Part shown: piece after piece, positions 42,906 to 52,532 of the stretch
Layout: every line of letters starts with the position of its first letter
How positions within the stretch are numbered: the stretch's first letter is position 1
NCBI RefSeq assembly: GCF_007795095.1
Contig: NZ_CP042218.1
Span: 248,001-312,000, forward strand
Reading direction: 5' to 3'
DNA: 64,000 nucleotides
DNA from: Luteimonas granuli
Lineage (GTDB): Bacteria; Pseudomonadota; Gammaproteobacteria; Xanthomonadales; Xanthomonadaceae
Position numbers and translations under genes: made by a program
The notes under the pieces: model-generated
Seen by the model: only the letters and a program-made list of their open reading frames with translations
The model's database searches: none
Told to the model about the DNA's origin: nothing

Positions 42906-44129
42906 ATGACGACCCCACAGGTCCCCGCCCCCGCAAGTCACGAACACCTCGCAGGCCAACCCCACGCCATCGTCGAACGCGACGGCGTGCGCTACACGCT
43001 GCTCGGCACCGCCCACGTCTCGCGCGCCAGCGTCGACGCGGTGCAGGCGGCGATCGCCAGCGGGGGCTACGACGCGATCGCGGTCGAACTCGACGAGCAG
43101 CGCCTGCAGGCCATGACCGACCCGGACGCGCTCGGACGCCTGGACCTGGTCAAGGTCCTGCGCGAAGGCAAGACGCCCCTGTTCATGGCCAACCTGGCGC
43201 TGGCCGCGTACCAGCGCCGGCTGGCCGAGCAGATGGGCGTCGAGCCCGGCGCCGAGCTCAAGGCCGCGGCCGCCGACGCCGCCGCGGCCGGGCTGCCGCT
43301 GCAGCTGATCGACCGCGACGTCGGGCTGACCTTCCGTCGCGCCATGCAGCGCCTGGGCTGGTGGGGCCGGGCGAGGGTCAGTGCCAGCCTGCTGATGGGG
43401 CTGCTCTCCAGCGACGAGGTCGGAGCCGACGAGATCGAGCGGCTCAAGCAGGGCGACGTGCTGGAAGCGAGCTTCACCGAGTTCGCCGGCCAGACGCCGG
43501 AACTCTACGAGGCGATCATCGCCGAGCGCGACCGCTACATGGCGGCGCGCCTGCGCGAGCCGCCCGCCGGCGCGCGCAACGTGCTGGCGGTGGTCGGAGC
43601 CGGCCACCTGAAGGGCCTGGCCTCGCACCTGCGCGAAGATCGCGAGGCGCCGGCCGACGTGCGCGAGTCCCTCGAACGGGTGAAACCGAAATCGCGCGTG
43701 CCGTGGATGGAGCTGATCATCGGCACGGTGGTGGTCGGTGGCTTCGCCTGGGGCTTCTGGCGGGGCGGGGTCGACGTCGGTGCCGACCTGATGCTGCAGT
43801 GGGTGCTGGTCACCGGCGGATTCGGGGCGCTGGGCTGCGCGATCGCCGGCGGGCATCCGCTGAGCATCCTTGCCGCCTTCGTGGCCTCGCCGCTCACGCC
43901 GCTGCATCCGGCGCTGGCCTCCGGCACGGTCAGCGCTCTGGTCGAGGCCTGGCTGCGCAAACCGACCTACGCCGACTTCATGGCGCTGCGCGACGACGTC
44001 AACAGCGCCCGCGGCTGGTGGCGCAACCGCGTGGCGCGGGTGCTGCTCAATTTCTTCCTCACCAGCCTCGGCACCGCGATCGGCGTGTGGACCGGCGGCC
44101 TGAGGATGCTGGGGAAGATCTTCGGCTGA
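42906..44129 (+). CDS. TraB/PrgY-family membrane protein
   Basis: A 407-residue protein. The N-terminal ~250 residues are a TraB/TIKI-type metalloprotease-like domain with LLGTAHVSRASVDAV, AVELDEQRLQAM, and a late AVVGAGHLKGL. The C-terminus has about three to four membrane helices (WMELIIGTVVVGGFAWGFW, then GALGCAIAGGHPLS). The related PrgY/TraB of enterococci inhibits pheromone activity, but the bacterial role of chromosomal members is unsettled. It is convergent with the RND operon, whose open frame runs 71 bases into its 3' end. Confidence 0.87.
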   Translation: MTTPQVPAPASHEHLAGQPHAIVERDGVRYTLLGTAHVSRASVDAVQAAIASGGYDAIAVELDEQRLQAMTDPDALGRLDLVKVLREGKTPLFMANLALAAYQRRLAEQMGVEPGAELKAAAADAAAAGLPLQLIDRDVGLTFRRAMQRLGWWGRARVSASLLMGLLSSDEVGADEIERLKQGDVLEASFTEFAGQTPELYEAIIAERDRYMAARLREPPAGARNVLAVVGAGHLKGLASHLREDREAPADVRESLERVKPKSRVPWMELIIGTVVVGGFAWGFWRGGVDVGADLMLQWVLVTGGFGALGCAIAGGHPLSILAAFVASPLTPLHPALASGTVSALVEAWLRKPTYADFMALRDDVNSARGWWRNRVARVLLNFFLTSLGTAIGVWTGGLRMLGKIFG

Positions 44130-47100
44130 GGGCCGCCGCGTGCCTGTGGGAGCGGCTACAGCCGCGATCGCACTTGCGGGATCGCGCGTCATCGCGGCTG
44201 TCGCCGCTCCTGCAGTTTTCTTTGTCAGGCGGTGGCGGGACGCCCTCGCCGCGGCGGGCACGCGCCCTTCGCAGCAGCCGCGACGTGCCGTGCGCCAGGT
44301 CGTCGAGCATGGCGTAGATCGTCGGCAGGAACAGCAGGCTGACCGCGGTCGAGAAGGCCAGGCCGCCGGCTACCGCGCGCGCCATCGGCGAGTAGGCCAG
44401 GCCGCCCAGCACCACCGTCTGGCTCAGCGAGATCGGGACCATGGCCAGGATCGCCGTACCCATGGTCATCAGGATCGGGCGCAGGCGCTCGCGGCTGCCC
44501 TCGACCAGGGCGTCGGTGCGCGACAGCCCGCGGCGGCGCAGGTTGTTGATGTGCTCGACCATCACGATGCCGTTGTTCACCACGACGCCCATCAGCACCA
44601 GGATGCCGATGAAGGCCATGATCGTGAACGTCGTTCCGGTAAGCCAGAACAGCCAGAACACGCCGAGGATCGAGAACAGCACGCAGCTCATGATCGCAGA
44701 CGGGAACAGCAGCGACTCGAACACCGCCGCCATCACGACATAGATCATCACCAGGGCCAGCAGGAAGTTGAACAGCATCTGCTGCATGGCCTGCTGCCCC
44801 TCTTCGAAGCCGCTGCCGGAGAAGCTGTGGCCGTAGCCGGCCGGCAGCGACACGGCGGCGAACACCTCCTCCATCGCCTTGCGTGCCTGCTCCATCGTCG
44901 CCTCGCCCTCGAGGTTGGCCTGGATGCCGATGGCCGTCTGCCGGTCGTGGCGCGTGATCCGGGTCGCCGAGGGCGACACTTCGAGGTCCACCATGGCCGA
45001 CAGAGGGACCTGGCGCCCGTCGGGCGAGCGGACCATGAAGCCGGCGACGTCCGCCGGGCCGTACTGCTGGGCGCCGCTGAAGCGCACCCAGACCGGCACT
45101 TCCGAATCGCCTCGGCGGTACTCCCGCAGCTGGGTGCCGCGCAGCGCCATCGAGACGAAGGTCGACACCTGCTCGGCGCTGAAGCCGAACGCGGCCGCGC
45201 GCTCCCGGTCCACCCGCACCGCCAGCTCGTCGCCGCTGCTGCCCTCGTCCACGCGGACGTCGCGCAGCTCCGGGCGCGCTTCCAGCATCGGCACGACGTC
45301 GCCGGCCAGTTCGCGAAGCACCACGGCACTGTCGCCCACCAGCTGCACGCTGACGTTCTGCCCCATGCCGCCACCGCCGCCACCCTGCCCCCCTGAGCCG
45401 GAGACGCCGATCTCGGCGCGCGCCGAACGCGGGAGGTCCTTGCTGATCGCCTCGGACAGCGGCTTCAGGTCCGGGATTCCCTCCTCGAAGGTGATCATGG
45501 TTCCAGCGTCATTGCCTTCGCTGAAGTACGAATAGATCTGCGTGATGCGGAAGCGCTCGCGGTTCTCCTCGAGGAAGGACTCCACGCGCACGACTTCCTC
45601 CGACATCTGCGGCAGCGTGTAGCTGCCCTTCCACTTGTAGTAGAGCTGGATCTCGCCGGCGTCGCCGCCGCCGAACATGTCGAAGGTGGTGCCCTTCATA
45701 GGCACCAGGCTCACCGTGATCACCAGCAGGATTCCGGCCACGCTCCAGCCGCGGTTCTCCAGGGTCCAGCGCAGCAGCCGCGCGTAGCGGTCCTGCATGC
45801 GGCGGATCACGCCGCCCTTCTCGACCACGGCCGGCGGCGTACGCATGCGCGCCGAAAGCATCGGGATCAGGCTCACCGCCACCAGCCACGAAGCCAGCAG
45901 CGACACCGAGATCGTGATCGCGAGCTGGGCCATGAAAATGCTGATGTTGTTGACCTCGCCCAGCAGGTTGGGCAGGAACACGATGCAATGGCAGAGCGTG
46001 CCGGCGGACAGCGCGATGGCCACGTGCTTCGTGCCCACCAGCGAGGCCCTGACCGGGTTCCCGGGGTCGCGCTCGCGTTCCTGGTAGATGCTTTCCACCA
46101 CCACCACCGCGTTGTCGACCAGCATGCCGACCGCAAGCAGCAGGCCCATGAGGCTCAGCACGTTCAGCGTGACGCCGAAGAAGTGCATGAAGCCCAGGGT
46201 CATGATGAAACAGATCGGGATCGCCAGGGTCACCATCAGCGTCGACGGCCAGTGGCGCAGGAAGAAGAACAGCACCGCGATCGACAGCAGCAGCCCGATC
46301 GCGCCCGCTTCCGCCAGCTCCAGCAGCGAGCTGGTCACCTGCTCGCCCATGTCCTGCAGGATCTTGAACTCGACGCCTTCCAGTCCCGGATCGCCCTTGG
46401 CCGCGTCCAGTTCCGCGTGGACGGCACGGGAGACCTCGACGAGGTTGGCATCGCGCTCCTTGAAGATCTCCAGGCCGACCGCGGCCCGGCCGTCCAGGCG
46501 GCGTGCGTAGTTGATCCGCTGGGGCTTCATCCTGACCTCGGCGATGTCGCCCACGCGCAGGCCCGAAGGAGCGATCACCAGCCCGCGCAGCTCGTCGAGC
46601 GTCGAGAGCTCGCCCTGCGGCTGCACCCTCAGGCGGATGCCGCCGTCCTCGATCATGCCCGCCGACACCGAGAAGTTGACCGTGCGCAGGCGCTCGGCCA
46701 GCGTGTTCAGGGCGACGCCATGGGCGTTGAGGCGATCGGGATCGATGGCGATCTCGACCTCGTTCGCCGGCGCGCCGTTGATCTCGACCCGCGCCACGCC
46801 AGGCACGCGCTCCAGCCGGCGCTTGAGCAGGCGATCGATCAGGTCGTAGGAGGAGGACATGTCGACGTTGCCGGCCAGGCGCACGCGCAGGATGGCCTCG
46901 TCGCTGCTCGACCACTTGAACACGAAGTAGCGCCGGAAGTCGTCGGGCAGCTCGTCGCGGATCGCGTCCAGGCGCTCGCGCGCGTCGGCCGCGGTGATGG
47001 CGATGTCGCGCTCCCAGTCGCGGAACTCGAGGAACACGCCCGCGCCGTCGGCCGAGGCCTGGCCGCGCATGCGCTTGATGCCGCTCATCGTGGCCAACGC

Positions 47101-47307
47101 CTCCTCCGCCGGCCGCAGCAGGTTGCGCTCCACTTCCTCGGGCGTCGAACCCTCGTAGGGGAGTTGCACGAACAGGAAGGGCGCCGAGACGTCCGGCAGC
47201 GCCTCCAGGGGCAGCCGGAACGCCGCGATCAGCCCCACCACGACCAGCGACACGAACAGCATCACCGTGGTGACGGGGCGCCGCAGGCTGAACTCGGCGA
47301 CGGTCAT
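44059..47307 (-). CDS. RND efflux pump, inner-membrane subunit 1 (C-terminus likely frameshifted)
   Basis: An AcrB-like transporter. It begins MTVAEFSLRRPVTTVMLFVS and has 12 membrane helices, the fourth with the proton-relay Asp in GMLVDNAVVVVES and the Lys/Gly-rich VVNNGIVMVEH in TM10. The periplasmic loops are of usual size. The open frame gives 1082 residues, but the last ~55 are odd: they translate the REP-like repeat and overlap traB. A stop in the next frame at 44225 would give 1027 residues (family size) if one base is missing near the GGG at 44237-44239. The ATG overlaps the stop of the second pump gene (ATGA). The exported compound is unknown. Confidence 0.88.
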   Translation of the reverse strand: MTVAEFSLRRPVTTVMLFVSLVVVGLIAAFRLPLEALPDVSAPFLFVQLPYEGSTPEEVERNLLRPAEEALATMSGIKRMRGQASADGAGVFLEFRDWERDIAITAADARERLDAIRDELPDDFRRYFVFKWSSSDEAILRVRLAGNVDMSSSYDLIDRLLKRRLERVPGVARVEINGAPANEVEIAIDPDRLNAHGVALNTLAERLRTVNFSVSAGMIEDGGIRLRVQPQGELSTLDELRGLVIAPSGLRVGDIAEVRMKPQRINYARRLDGRAAVGLEIFKERDANLVEVSRAVHAELDAAKGDPGLEGVEFKILQDMGEQVTSSLLELAEAGAIGLLLSIAVLFFFLRHWPSTLMVTLAIPICFIMTLGFMHFFGVTLNVLSLMGLLLAVGMLVDNAVVVVESIYQERERDPGNPVRASLVGTKHVAIALSAGTLCHCIVFLPNLLGEVNNISIFMAQLAITISVSLLASWLVAVSLIPMLSARMRTPPAVVEKGGVIRRMQDRYARLLRWTLENRGWSVAGILLVITVSLVPMKGTTFDMFGGGDAGEIQLYYKWKGSYTLPQMSEEVVRVESFLEENRERFRITQIYSYFSEGNDAGTMITFEEGIPDLKPLSEAISKDLPRSARAEIGVSGSGGQGGGGGGMGQNVSVQLVGDSAVVLRELAGDVVPMLEARPELRDVRVDEGSSGDELAVRVDRERAAAFGFSAEQVSTFVSMALRGTQLREYRRGDSEVPVWVRFSGAQQYGPADVAGFMVRSPDGRQVPLSAMVDLEVSPSATRITRHDRQTAIGIQANLEGEATMEQARKAMEEVFAAVSLPAGYGHSFSGSGFEEGQQAMQQMLFNFLLALVMIYVVMAAVFESLLFPSAIMSCVLFSILGVFWLFWLTGTTFTIMAFIGILVLMGVVVNNGIVMVEHINNLRRRGLSRTDALVEGSRERLRPILMTMGTAILAMVPISLSQTVVLGGLAYSPMARAVAGGLAFSTAVSLLFLPTIYAMLDDLAHGTSRLLRRARARRGEGVPPPPDKENCRSGDSRDDARSRKCDRGCSRSHRHAAALSRRSSPASSGRRSTRRSRCRGW
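44143..44215. repeat. REP/REPIN-type inverted pair
   Basis: Two inverted REP-like units face each other: CCTGTGGGAGCGGCTACAGC on the left and the reverse complement core (GCTGTCGCCGCTCCTGCAG) on the right, around a G/C spacer. The GTGGGAGCGGCT head and CAGCCGCGAT core are the classic REP sequence of Pseudomonas and Xanthomonadaceae. It lies between convergent traB and RND genes and may terminate or stabilise transcripts. Confidence 0.75.
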
Positions 47308-50300
47308 GCCGGCAGGCCCTCGCCGTCACGGTCGCCGGCGGCGGCCAGCCGGGCCCGGCGGCCACGCTCCAGGTACCAGGCATCGCCGCGGCGGTCGAGC
47401 AGGTCGTAGACCACCGGGATCACCACCAGCGTGAGCAGGGTCGAGACCAGCAGTCCCCCGATCACGGTGATCGCCATCGGCGAGCGCACCTCCGCACCCT
47501 CGCCGAAGGCCAGCGCCAGCGGCATGAAGCCGAACAGGGTGGAGATCGTGGTCATCGCGATCGGCCGCAGGCGCGAGCGCGCGCCCTCGACCAGCGCCTC
47601 GCGCTTGGCCACGCCCGCCTCGCGCAGCTGGTTGACCTTGTCGATCAGGATGATCGCGTTCTTCACCACCAGTCCGACCATCAGGATCAGGCCGATGAAC
47701 ACCACCACCGAGATCGTGTTTCCGGTCAGCAACAGGCCCAGCACGGCGCCGACCATGGCCAGCGGGATGGTGAACAGGATCACGAAGGGATGCAGCAGGG
47801 ACTCGAACTGCGAGGCCATTACCAGGTAGACCATGAAGATCGCCAGACCGAAGGCGAACAGCAGGGAGGACATCGATTCGGCCAGTTCCTCGCCCTGGCC
47901 GCCGACGTGCATGCCGATGTCGACCCCGAGCGGATTGGCCGCGACCAGCGCCCGCACCTCGTCGACGGCGGCACCCAGGTCGATCCCGCGCAGGTTGGCC
48001 GAAACCACGGCCACCCGGCCCAGGTCGGCGCGGTGGATCTCGCTCGGCCCGGTGGTGGCGACCACGTCGGCGACCGCCGACAGCCGCACCGGGCGCGCAG
48101 AGGCGGGGTTCACGATCAGGTCGCGGATGGCGCGCACCGAGTCGCGCTCGGACTCGCGCGCGCGCACCAGGACGTCGATCTTGCGGTCGCGGAAATCGTA
48201 GCGGGTGGCGACCTCGCCGCGCACCGAGTTGACCACCGCGTCGGCGATCTGGCGCGTGGTCAGACCCATGGCACCGGCGCGCTCCTGGTCGAACCGGATC
48301 CGGACCTCCGGTGCGCCCTGCTCCACCGTCGACTTGACGTCGGCGTAGTTGGGGCTGGAGCGCAGCAGTCCGGCCAGCCGGTTGCCGGCCGCGGCAAGCG
48401 CGTCCAGATCGTAGCCGCGCAGTTCGATCTCCAGCGGGCTGGAGAAGCTGAAGAGCGCCGGCCGGCTGAAATCGACCTGCACGCCCGGTTCGACTTCCAT
48501 GCTGGCGCGCAGCCCCTCGGTCAGCCGCGCCTCGACCGCGTCGCTGCCACCGCCTTCCATCACGATCGAAAGCCGGCCGACGTTCTCGCCGCTGTCGGTC
48601 GGGTTCGCGTCCAGGCGCGTGCCGGTGCCGCTGACTCCGAACAGCACCGAGACACCGTCGTCCTCCATGTGCGCCTGCTGCACCCTGCGCATCAGCGCAT
48701 CGGTCTCGCGCAGCGGCGTGCCCGGCGGCAGGCGCATGGTCATCTCGAAGCGGTCCTGCGCGAGCTGCGGGATCAGGTCGGTGCCGAGCGTCGGCACGAT
48801 CGCCATGCTCGCGGCGAAGGCCGCCGTGGCCACGCCCAGCACCAGGCCCGGCCGCGCCAGCGCGTTGGGGAGCAGCCGCAGGTAGCCGCGCTCGGCGCGC
48901 TCGTAGGGCGCCATCGCCAGCCGGCTGGCAGCGCGCATCGGGCGTCCGACGACCGCCGCGAGCAGGCGCCAGGCCCGGATCGCCACCCAGGCGATCGCGA
49001 ACACCACCGCACGAACGGCGGCGCCGGCGCCCCGCGCGATCCACGCGAACGGCTTCTGCCAGCGCGATTGCGGCGTCCACCGCGGGTGCGGGGGCTCCTC
49101 GGGGAACGCCATCGGCGCCTGGGATTTCAGCGCGCTCAGCATCGGGATGAGGGTCATCGCCACCACCAGCGAGATGCCGACGGCGATCGCGATGGTCAGG
49201 GCCTGGTCGCGGAACAGCTGGCCCGCGATGCCCTCGACGAACACCAGCGGCAGGAACACCGCGATGATGGTCAGCGTCGATGCCACCACCGCCATTCCCA
49301 CCTCGCGGGTGCCGGCGATCGCGGCGTCGAGCACGCCCAGCCCGCGCTCGCGCGCCTTGGCGATGCTCTCCAGCACGACGATCGAGTCGTCCACGACCAG
49401 GCCCGTGGCCAGCGCCAGGCCGCCCAGCGACATGACGTTGAGGCTCAGCCCGATCTGGTCCATCACGAAGAAGGTGGTGACGATCGAGACCGGCAGCGAG
49501 ATGCCGACCACGAAGGTGCTCCAGCCGTTGCGCAGGAACAGGAAGATGATCAGGATCGCCAGCGTGCCGCCGAGCAGCGCGTCGTTGCGCACGTCGGTGA
49601 TCGCGGCGCGGATGAAGCGCGCCTGGTCGTCCACCATGTCCAGGCGCACGCCCGGCGGCAGCTCCTTCCGGATGCGCTGCAGGCGCGCCTCGACGGCGTC
49701 GGCCGTGGCGACGGTATTCGCGTCCCCTTCCTTGTAGATCGCGAGCTCCACCGCCTCGCGCCCGTCGAGGCGGATGATCGCCTCGCGCTCACGGTAGCCC
49801 TGGCGCACCTCGGCGACGTCGCCCAGACGCACCGCGCGACCATCGGCGACGGCGCGGTTGGAGGCCGCCGCCGCGCTCTGCGCCGACATCGCCGCGGCCA
49901 GCACCGAGGCGTCACCGGACGCGGCCGCGATGCGCGCGACCTCGTCGGCACCGCCGCCGCCCGCGCTCGCCGACTGCGTGGCCACCAGCATGCCGCGGAT
50001 GTCGTCGATGCTCCCGAACTGGTTGACCGTGCGCACCAGGTAGCGCTGCGTGCCCTGCTCCAGACGGCCGCCGGACAGGTTGATGTTCTCTTCCTTCAGG
50101 CGCCGCACCACGGCCTCGCCCGACAGTCCGATGCGCGCCAGCGCCTGCAGGTCGAGGTCCACGTGGATCTCGTCCTCGAGGCCGCCGCCGACCTTGACCG
50201 CGGCCACGCCGGTCACCGGCTCCAGTTTCTTCTTGAGGTCGTCGTCGGCGTAGCGGCGCAGCAGCGTGAGCTGGCGGATCGCGTCGCCCCCGCCCTCCTC

Positions 50301-50792
50301 CGCGCTCAGCGCCAGGCGCATGATCGGCTCGGTGGACGGATTGAAGCGCAGCAGCACCGGCGGCGCGACCTCCAGCGGCAGCGCGAGCGTGTCGAGCTTG
50401 TCGCGCACCTCCAGGCCGGCCTGGTCCATGTCCGTGCCCCAGGCGAACTCCAGCACCACGTCGCTCTGGCCCGTGCGCGAGACCGAACGCAGTTTGCGCA
50501 CGCCCTTGACCACACCCAGCGCCTCCTCGACCGGCTCGCTGACCAGGGTCTCGATTTCCTGCGGCGCGGCGCCGGTGTACTCGGTGCGAACGGTCAGCGT
50601 CGGATAGCTGATGTCGGGCAGCAGGCTGACCTTGAGGTTGCCCAGCGCGATCAGGCCGAACAGCAGCAGGCTGACCGTCACCATCGCCACCGTCACCCGG
50701 CGGCGCACCGAGAAGCCCACCAGGCCGTCGGCGCGCACGGTGCCATCGCCGTGCGGGAACACGTCGCCCGTTTCCCCCTGGCGGCCGCTCAT
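47304..50792 (-). CDS. RND efflux pump, inner-membrane subunit 2
   Basis: An 1162-residue AcrB-like pump with a cytoplasmic N-terminal extension of ~28 residues before the first helix. TM4 carries the double Asp GLVVDDSIVVLES needed for proton coupling; other marks are RNGWSTFVVGISLPVSIVTTF and a Lys in VVKNAIILIDKVNQ (TM10). A long insert (about residues 560-640, rich in Trp/Ala/Arg) follows TM6, where other members have a short cytoplasmic helix. It overlaps the adaptor gene upstream and pump 1 downstream by four bases each. It is probably a HAE-1 type or a related family exporter. Confidence 0.93.
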   Translation of the reverse strand: MSGRQGETGDVFPHGDGTVRADGLVGFSVRRRVTVAMVTVSLLLFGLIALGNLKVSLLPDISYPTLTVRTEYTGAAPQEIETLVSEPVEEALGVVKGVRKLRSVSRTGQSDVVLEFAWGTDMDQAGLEVRDKLDTLALPLEVAPPVLLRFNPSTEPIMRLALSAEEGGGDAIRQLTLLRRYADDDLKKKLEPVTGVAAVKVGGGLEDEIHVDLDLQALARIGLSGEAVVRRLKEENINLSGGRLEQGTQRYLVRTVNQFGSIDDIRGMLVATQSASAGGGGADEVARIAAASGDASVLAAAMSAQSAAAASNRAVADGRAVRLGDVAEVRQGYREREAIIRLDGREAVELAIYKEGDANTVATADAVEARLQRIRKELPPGVRLDMVDDQARFIRAAITDVRNDALLGGTLAILIIFLFLRNGWSTFVVGISLPVSIVTTFFVMDQIGLSLNVMSLGGLALATGLVVDDSIVVLESIAKARERGLGVLDAAIAGTREVGMAVVASTLTIIAVFLPLVFVEGIAGQLFRDQALTIAIAVGISLVVAMTLIPMLSALKSQAPMAFPEEPPHPRWTPQSRWQKPFAWIARGAGAAVRAVVFAIAWVAIRAWRLLAAVVGRPMRAASRLAMAPYERAERGYLRLLPNALARPGLVLGVATAAFAASMAIVPTLGTDLIPQLAQDRFEMTMRLPPGTPLRETDALMRRVQQAHMEDDGVSVLFGVSGTGTRLDANPTDSGENVGRLSIVMEGGGSDAVEARLTEGLRASMEVEPGVQVDFSRPALFSFSSPLEIELRGYDLDALAAAGNRLAGLLRSSPNYADVKSTVEQGAPEVRIRFDQERAGAMGLTTRQIADAVVNSVRGEVATRYDFRDRKIDVLVRARESERDSVRAIRDLIVNPASARPVRLSAVADVVATTGPSEIHRADLGRVAVVSANLRGIDLGAAVDEVRALVAANPLGVDIGMHVGGQGEELAESMSSLLFAFGLAIFMVYLVMASQFESLLHPFVILFTIPLAMVGAVLGLLLTGNTISVVVFIGLILMVGLVVKNAIILIDKVNQLREAGVAKREALVEGARSRLRPIAMTTISTLFGFMPLALAFGEGAEVRSPMAITVIGGLLVSTLLTLVVIPVVYDLLDRRGDAWYLERGRRARLAAAGDRDGEGLPA

Positions 50793-51937
50793 TGCCGGCT
50801 ACCGTCGGCCTTGTCGTCGGCCCCCGCATCCGCGACCTCGGCGGGCGCGTCGCCGATCACCTGCACCGCGCTGCCCTCGCGCAGCGCCGCCTTGCCGGCG
50901 GTGACCACGCGGTCGCCCTCCGCGAGTCCTTCGCGAACCTCGATGAAGCCGCCGTCCACATAGCCGGTGGTGATGCTGGTGCGCACCGCCGTGCCGTCGC
51001 GGACCACGTACACGGCGGCCTCTCCGTCGTCCTCGAGCAGCGCGGCCCGCGGGATCGCCAGCGCCGCGGCGCGACTGTCGTAGTCGATGCGGATGCGCGC
51101 GAACATGCCCGGCTGCAGCACGCCGGGCTGCGCCGCACCGCCGTCGGGATCGAAGGCGCAGACCACGCGGAAGGTGCCGCTGCCGGCGTCGACCACCGGC
51201 GCGATGCGGTCGACCGTGCCTTCGAACGTGCGTCCGGGCAGCGCGTCCACCTGCATCCGCACCGGCAATCCCTCGCGCAGCGTGGTCAGATCGCGCTCGG
51301 GCACGTTGAGCGTGGCCTCCAGGCGCGAGTTGTCGACGATGCGGATGATCGGGGTGTTGATCTGGACGAAGTTGCCGGCCTTGATCGAGCGCGAAGCGAC
51401 GACCCCGGAGATCGGCGCGGTGACATTGGTGTAAGACAGCTCGAGCTGCGCCAGGCGCCAGGCGGCGCGCGCGTTCTCGAGGTCGTAGCGGAGCTGGTCG
51501 TGGTCACCCACGCTGACCATCTGCTGCTTCACCAGTTCGCTGGCGCGGCGGTAGTTGGCCTCGAGCTTCTTCACCTGGGCGTCGATCTGGGCGAGGTTCA
51601 GCCGCGCGCGGTCGGGGTCGATGCGTACCAGCACCTGGCCGGCGCGCACCACTTCGCCCTCGACGACCAGCACCTCGAGTGCGACGCCCGAGGTCTTGGC
51701 CACCACCTGCGACTCCGCTCGCGCCTCGAGCGAGGCAGTGCCGACGTAGCTGGCGGCCATGGGGCGCGGCTCCGCCGCCACGGCCTCCACGGTGACCGGC
51801 GGGGGGCCTTCGTCGCCCTTCTTGGCGGCGCCGTTGTCCGCGCGGCTGCCACAGCCGGCAAGCAGCAACGTGGCCGCAAGGAGTACAAGGGCGGAACCGG
51901 CGATGGAACGTCGGACAACAGGTCGGGGTACGGACAT
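50789..51937 (-). CDS. RND efflux periplasmic adaptor (membrane-fusion protein)
   Basis: A lipoprotein of 382 residues: signal with lipobox LLLAGC (Cys29), then barrel-sandwich/lipoyl and alpha-hairpin parts (LAQIDAQVKKLEANYRRASELV), beta-barrel (VVASRSIKAGNFVQINTPI) and a membrane-proximal domain. It bridges the pumps to an outer-membrane channel. It is first in a three-gene operon with two pump genes; no outer-membrane factor is encoded nearby, so a shared TolC-like protein is expected. Confidence 0.93.
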   Translation of the reverse strand: MSVPRPVVRRSIAGSALVLLAATLLLAGCGSRADNGAAKKGDEGPPPVTVEAVAAEPRPMAASYVGTASLEARAESQVVAKTSGVALEVLVVEGEVVRAGQVLVRIDPDRARLNLAQIDAQVKKLEANYRRASELVKQQMVSVGDHDQLRYDLENARAAWRLAQLELSYTNVTAPISGVVASRSIKAGNFVQINTPIIRIVDNSRLEATLNVPERDLTTLREGLPVRMQVDALPGRTFEGTVDRIAPVVDAGSGTFRVVCAFDPDGGAAQPGVLQPGMFARIRIDYDSRAAALAIPRAALLEDDGEAAVYVVRDGTAVRTSITTGYVDGGFIEVREGLAEGDRVVTAGKAALREGSAVQVIGDAPAEVADAGADDKADGSRQ

Positions 51938-52090
51938 GGGAAGGGGGCCAAAATGGTGTGGTAGGAATGTATATCACCGGACCAGCTCGATGAATCCGCC
52001 GAAGGTCATGCATGCCAAGGGCAGGGGTGGCCAGACCGGGCCCACGCCCGGGTCCACGCCACGGCCGCCGGATGGCCGGCGGGGCGACCG

Positions 52091-52119
52091 TTAACAGCGC
52101 CCCGCTCCGTCGCTATACT
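52091..52119 (+). promoter_or_regulatory. Sigma-70 promoter of the cytochrome c pair
   Basis: TTAACA (52091-52096), exactly 17 bases, then TATACT (52114-52119), near consensus, 75 bases before the first cytochrome gene. Confidence 0.7.
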
Positions 52120-52193
52120 CCGGCGGTGTCCGCGACGGGGAGAAAGTCGCCGGCATCCAGCCTTCCATTCAGATACAGGACGCGGAACACGAC

Positions 52194-52532
52194 ATGATGC
52201 GACCGTTGCCGATCGCCGCCTGCCTCGCGCTTGCCCTTGCAGCACACGCGCCCGCAGCAACCGCCCAGCAGACCATCACCGGCAACGCCGATACGGGTCG
52301 CGGACTCACCTACACCTGCGTGGGCTGCCACGGCATCGAAGGCTACAAGAACGCCTATCCGCACTACCACGTGCCCAAGATCGGCGGGCAGTCGAGCGAA
52401 TACCTGGTCAACGCGCTCACCGAGTACCGCAACGGCACGCGCAAGCATCCGACCATGGAAGTCCAGGCGCAGAGCTTCTCCGACCAGGACATCGCCGACA
52501 TCGCCGCCTTCCTCTCGGGCCTGACGCTGTGA
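52194..52532 (+). CDS. Small soluble cytochrome c
   Basis: A 112-residue periplasmic class I cytochrome: signal peptide (about 1-25, ATA-QQ), one heme site CVGCH (residues 42-46) and the axial Met in RKHPTMEVQAQ. The IGGQ and FSDQDIADIAAFLSG motifs are shared with the cytochrome c4/c553-like group that carries electrons to terminal oxidases or other partners. It is followed by a second cytochrome; the stop and the next start overlap (GTGA). Confidence 0.93.
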   Translation: MMRPLPIAACLALALAAHAPAATAQQTITGNADTGRGLTYTCVGCHGIEGYKNAYPHYHVPKIGGQSSEYLVNALTEYRNGTRKHPTMEVQAQSFSDQDIADIAAFLSGLTL

